DNA from: Prosthecobacter debontii
Lineage (GTDB): Bacteria; Verrucomicrobiota; Verrucomicrobiia; Chthoniobacterales; Chthoniobacteraceae
Assembly: GCA_945905735.1 (NCBI GenBank)
Contig: CAMDQC010000007.1
Coordinates: 1-64,000 of the forward strand
Direction of reading: 5' to 3'
DNA: 64,000 nucleotides
Shown: one piece after another, positions 61,949 to 64,000 of the stretch
Numbering within the stretch: the stretch's first letter is position 1
How the letters are laid out: each line of letters opens with the position of its first letter
Translations under genes and position numbers: made by a program
The notes under the pieces: model-generated
The model's database searches: none
What the model was told of the DNA's origin: nothing
What the model saw: the letters and a program-made list of their open reading frames with translations, nothing else

Positions 61949-63313
61949 ATGTGGAAAGGCAGATTTCAGGAACAGACCGCCGAGTTGTTACAGACCTTCA
62001 GTGAGAGCATCAGCTTTGACTGGCGGCTATGGCGTCACGACATCGAGGGCTCCATCGCGCACAGCGCTGCGCTGGTGAAAGCAGGGCTGCTCACCGCCGA
62101 GGAGCGCGCCCAGATTGTCGCCGGGCTACGGGAGATCGGGGCGGAAATTGAGGCGGGGAAATTCGAGTTCAAACTCGCGCTCGAAGACATCCACATGAAC
62201 ATCGAGGCCGAGCTGACTCGCCGCATCGGCGCACCCGGCGCGAAGCTCCACACGGCGCGTTCGCGGAACGACCAAGTCGCCACGGACCTCCGCCTTTATC
62301 TCCGCGATGAATGCGACGCGATCAGCGCCGGGCTGCGGGAACTTCAAGGGGCGCTCGTCGAGCTGGCGGAGCGGGAGCAAGACGTCATCATCCCCGGCTA
62401 CACGCATCTCCAGCGGGCGCAGCCGGTGTCTTTTGCCCACCACCTTCTCGCCTATGTGGAGATGCTCGACCGCGACCACGGGCGCGTCGCCGATGCGCGG
62501 AAACGCATGAACGTTTTGCCCCTCGGCAGCGGCGCGATTGCAGGCTCCACCATCCTCATTGACCGCGCGTATGTCGCCGAGCTGCTGGGCTTCGACGGCG
62601 TGACGCAAAACTCCATGGACGCCGTGAGCGACCGCGACTTCGCCGTGGAGCTACTCAGCGCTCTGGCGCTCGTCGCCACGCATCTCTCGCGCTTGAGTGA
62701 GGACGTGATTTTGTGGGCCTCCAGCGAGTTCAAATTCATCCACATCAGCGACGCCTACACGACCGGCAGCTCCCTCATGCCGCAGAAGAAGAACCCCGAT
62801 GTCGCCGAGCTGACGCGGGGAAAAACGGGGCGCGTTTTCGGCAATCTCGTGTCCCTTTTGACCACGCTCAAAGGGCTCCCCATGACCTACAATCGCGACA
62901 TGCAGGAGGACAAAGAGCCCGTCTTCGACAGCGTGGATACTATCAGGGCCTCGCTCGCCGTTTTCTCCGGCATGATGCGCGGCGTGCGGGCCAACCGCGC
63001 CGCCTGCGCCGCCGCCGTCGCCGACCCGATGCTGCTCGCCACGGACCTCGCCGATTACCTTGTGAATCGCGGCGTCCCCTTCCGCCATGCGCATGAGTTC
63101 GTGGGCAAAGCCGTCGCCCTCTGCACCCAGCGCGGGTGCGACCTCCCGCAGCTCACGCTTGCGGATTACCAAGCGATTTCGCCCGCGTATCAGGCCGATC
63201 TTTTCGACTGCTTCCGGCTGGAAACCGCGATGCTCGCCCGCCAAGCCATCGGCGCACCCTCGCCCGCCAATGTCGCCGCGCAACTTGCCCGCTGGAAGGT
63301 CATGCTCGGCTGA
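61949..63313 (+). CDS. argH: Argininosuccinate lyase
   Basis: A 454-residue ArgH that splits argininosuccinate into arginine and fumarate. The family signature with the catalytic Ser loop is GSSLMPQKKNPDVAELTRGK. TARSRNDQVATDLRL and the His of GYTHLQRAQPVSFAHH are also present. ATG 61949 (MWKGRFQEQTAELL) is the usual start; the open frame upstream runs through the terminator. It is independent of the ferredoxin gene. Confidence 0.95.
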   Translation: MWKGRFQEQTAELLQTFSESISFDWRLWRHDIEGSIAHSAALVKAGLLTAEERAQIVAGLREIGAEIEAGKFEFKLALEDIHMNIEAELTRRIGAPGAKLHTARSRNDQVATDLRLYLRDECDAISAGLRELQGALVELAEREQDVIIPGYTHLQRAQPVSFAHHLLAYVEMLDRDHGRVADARKRMNVLPLGSGAIAGSTILIDRAYVAELLGFDGVTQNSMDAVSDRDFAVELLSALALVATHLSRLSEDVILWASSEFKFIHISDAYTTGSSLMPQKKNPDVAELTRGKTGRVFGNLVSLLTTLKGLPMTYNRDMQEDKEPVFDSVDTIRASLAVFSGMMRGVRANRAACAAAVADPMLLATDLADYLVNRGVPFRHAHEFVGKAVALCTQRGCDLPQLTLADYQAISPAYQADLFDCFRLETAMLARQAIGAPSPANVAAQLARWKVMLG

Positions 63314-63382
63314 GCGGTCGCTAAGGTTTTTCGCCATCCCGTATTATCCCGCCGCGCACACCGCGCACCTATTCCAAAACAT

Positions 63383-64000
63383 ATGAAAATACTCCTGTCT
63401 TTAGCCCTTTCACTTCTCATCCTACCCGCGTTCGCCGCGACGCCGTTTCCCGATTCCGTCAAAATCAACGGCTTCGTCGTCGGCTGCCAAGCGTGGACCT
63501 TCAACAGGTTCTCGGTCTTCGAGGCCATCGAGAAAACCAAACAGACCGGCGCAAAGGTCATCGAGTTTTTCCCCGGCCAGAAGCTCTCCAAGGAAGAGCC
63601 AACGATCAAGTTCAGCCACGACGCTCCCAAAGAAGTCTGGGAAAAAGTCGCCGCCAAACTCAAGGAAACCGACATCACGCCCGTCGCTTACGGGGTCGTC
63701 GGCCTCTCCAAAAAAGTCGAAGACAGCCGCAAAGTATTCGAGTTCGCCAAGTTCTTCGGCATTCGCGTCATCAACACCGAATCGGTGGACGCCATTGATG
63801 CCTTCGAGCCCTTGGTCAAAGAATACGACATCAAAGTCGGCTTCCACGATCACCCCATGAGGCCCAACGACCCAGGCTACAAGCTGTGGGACCCCAACTA
63901 CATTCTCTCCCTTGTCAAAGACCGCGACATCCGCATCGGCGCCTGTGCAGACACCGGCCACTGGGTCCGCAGCAACCTTAAGCCCGTCGATTGCATCCGC
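63383..64000 (+). CDS. Exported sugar phosphate isomerase/epimerase-like protein (3' end outside window)
   Basis: At least 206 residues, open to the window edge. A signal peptide (MKILLSLALSLLILPAFAA) is followed by a xylose-isomerase-like TIM barrel. It has GFVVGCQAWTFNRFSVFEAIEK at the first strand, AKVIEFFPGQKLS at the second, TPVAYGVVGLSKK, then VGFHDHPMRPND and IGACADTGHWVRSN with the metal-binding His and Asp residues. Such exported epimerase-like proteins are common in Verrucomicrobiota beside Gfo/Idh/MocA enzymes. The substrate is unknown. It starts 70 bases after argH. Confidence 0.8.
   Translation, partial: MKILLSLALSLLILPAFAATPFPDSVKINGFVVGCQAWTFNRFSVFEAIEKTKQTGAKVIEFFPGQKLSKEEPTIKFSHDAPKEVWEKVAAKLKETDITPVAYGVVGLSKKVEDSRKVFEFAKFFGIRVINTESVDAIDAFEPLVKEYDIKVGFHDHPMRPNDPGYKLWDPNYILSLVKDRDIRIGACADTGHWVRSNLKPVDCIR

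Overview
The window looks like a chromosomal segment of a Gram-negative bacterium of the phylum Verrucomicrobiota, most likely a Chthoniobacter-like (Spartobacteria) lineage. The taxonomic call is an inference. It rests on GC-rich coding DNA, lpxA (lipid A), an ECF sigma factor paired with a zinc-ribbon Ser/Thr kinase, a Tat-exported Gfo/Idh/MocA oxidoreductase, a ThuA protein, and an exported beta-strand-repeat protein starting with a LEPR-XLL-like motif. No rRNA, tRNA, CRISPR array, phage or insertion sequence was recognised. No gene-free stretch exceeds about 300 bases.

Layout. 1-1.5 kb: 3' end of an endonuclease I gene, then a yifB/comM-type gene that has lost its 5' third. 1.6-7.7 kb: ExbB, ExbD, a large exported TPR protein and ComEC in one direction. 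7.8-15.3 kb: mostly minus-strand housekeeping and small modules (YfcH-like epimerase, peptidoglycan amidase, DUF433/DUF5615 pair, MFS exporter, frameshifted transaldolase, aroB, RluA-type pseudouridine synthase, VapC-like pair). 15.4-18.5 kb: gltX, aroE, hexose-6-phosphate mutarotase. 18.5-20.9 kb: TPR protein and Tat-exported oxidoreductase.

21.1-33.3 kb is the most unusual region. It holds a two-partner secretion transporter (TpsB), a TpsA exoprotein with a C-terminus like the cyanobacterial type, a beta-strand-repeat protein, a DUF928 protein, a CHASE2 adenylate cyclase, and an exported TPR-CHAT protease with an intact His/Cys dyad. The last three overlap by 4 bases each and must be co-transcribed. 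I propose it is one cell-surface secretion, proteolysis and signalling system.

33.4-43.2 kb: lpxA, tyrS, three small genes each followed by the same roughly 30-base repeat, a kinase/sigma pair, an ABC-2-like membrane protein, two small membrane proteins and an alkyltransferase (ogt). 43.2-50.7 kb (minus): a duplicated-domain exported protein, pdhB, pdhA, NagZ-like glycosidase, ThuA protein, an orphan solute-binding protein and a CobW GTPase. 50.8-58.6 kb: rpmB with a small conserved gene, an exported hypothetical protein, then the classical nusA-infB-rbfA-nrnA-truB-ribF operon. 58.7-64 kb: marR-tolC pair, hisA, a ferredoxin with a strong terminator, argH, and the start of an exported sugar isomerase-like gene.

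Three intergenic sites (34.2, 42.7 and 54.7 kb) share an architecture of short tandem 7- or 9-mers facing their own inverted copies. They create false N-terminal extensions or supply a stop codon for neighbouring genes.
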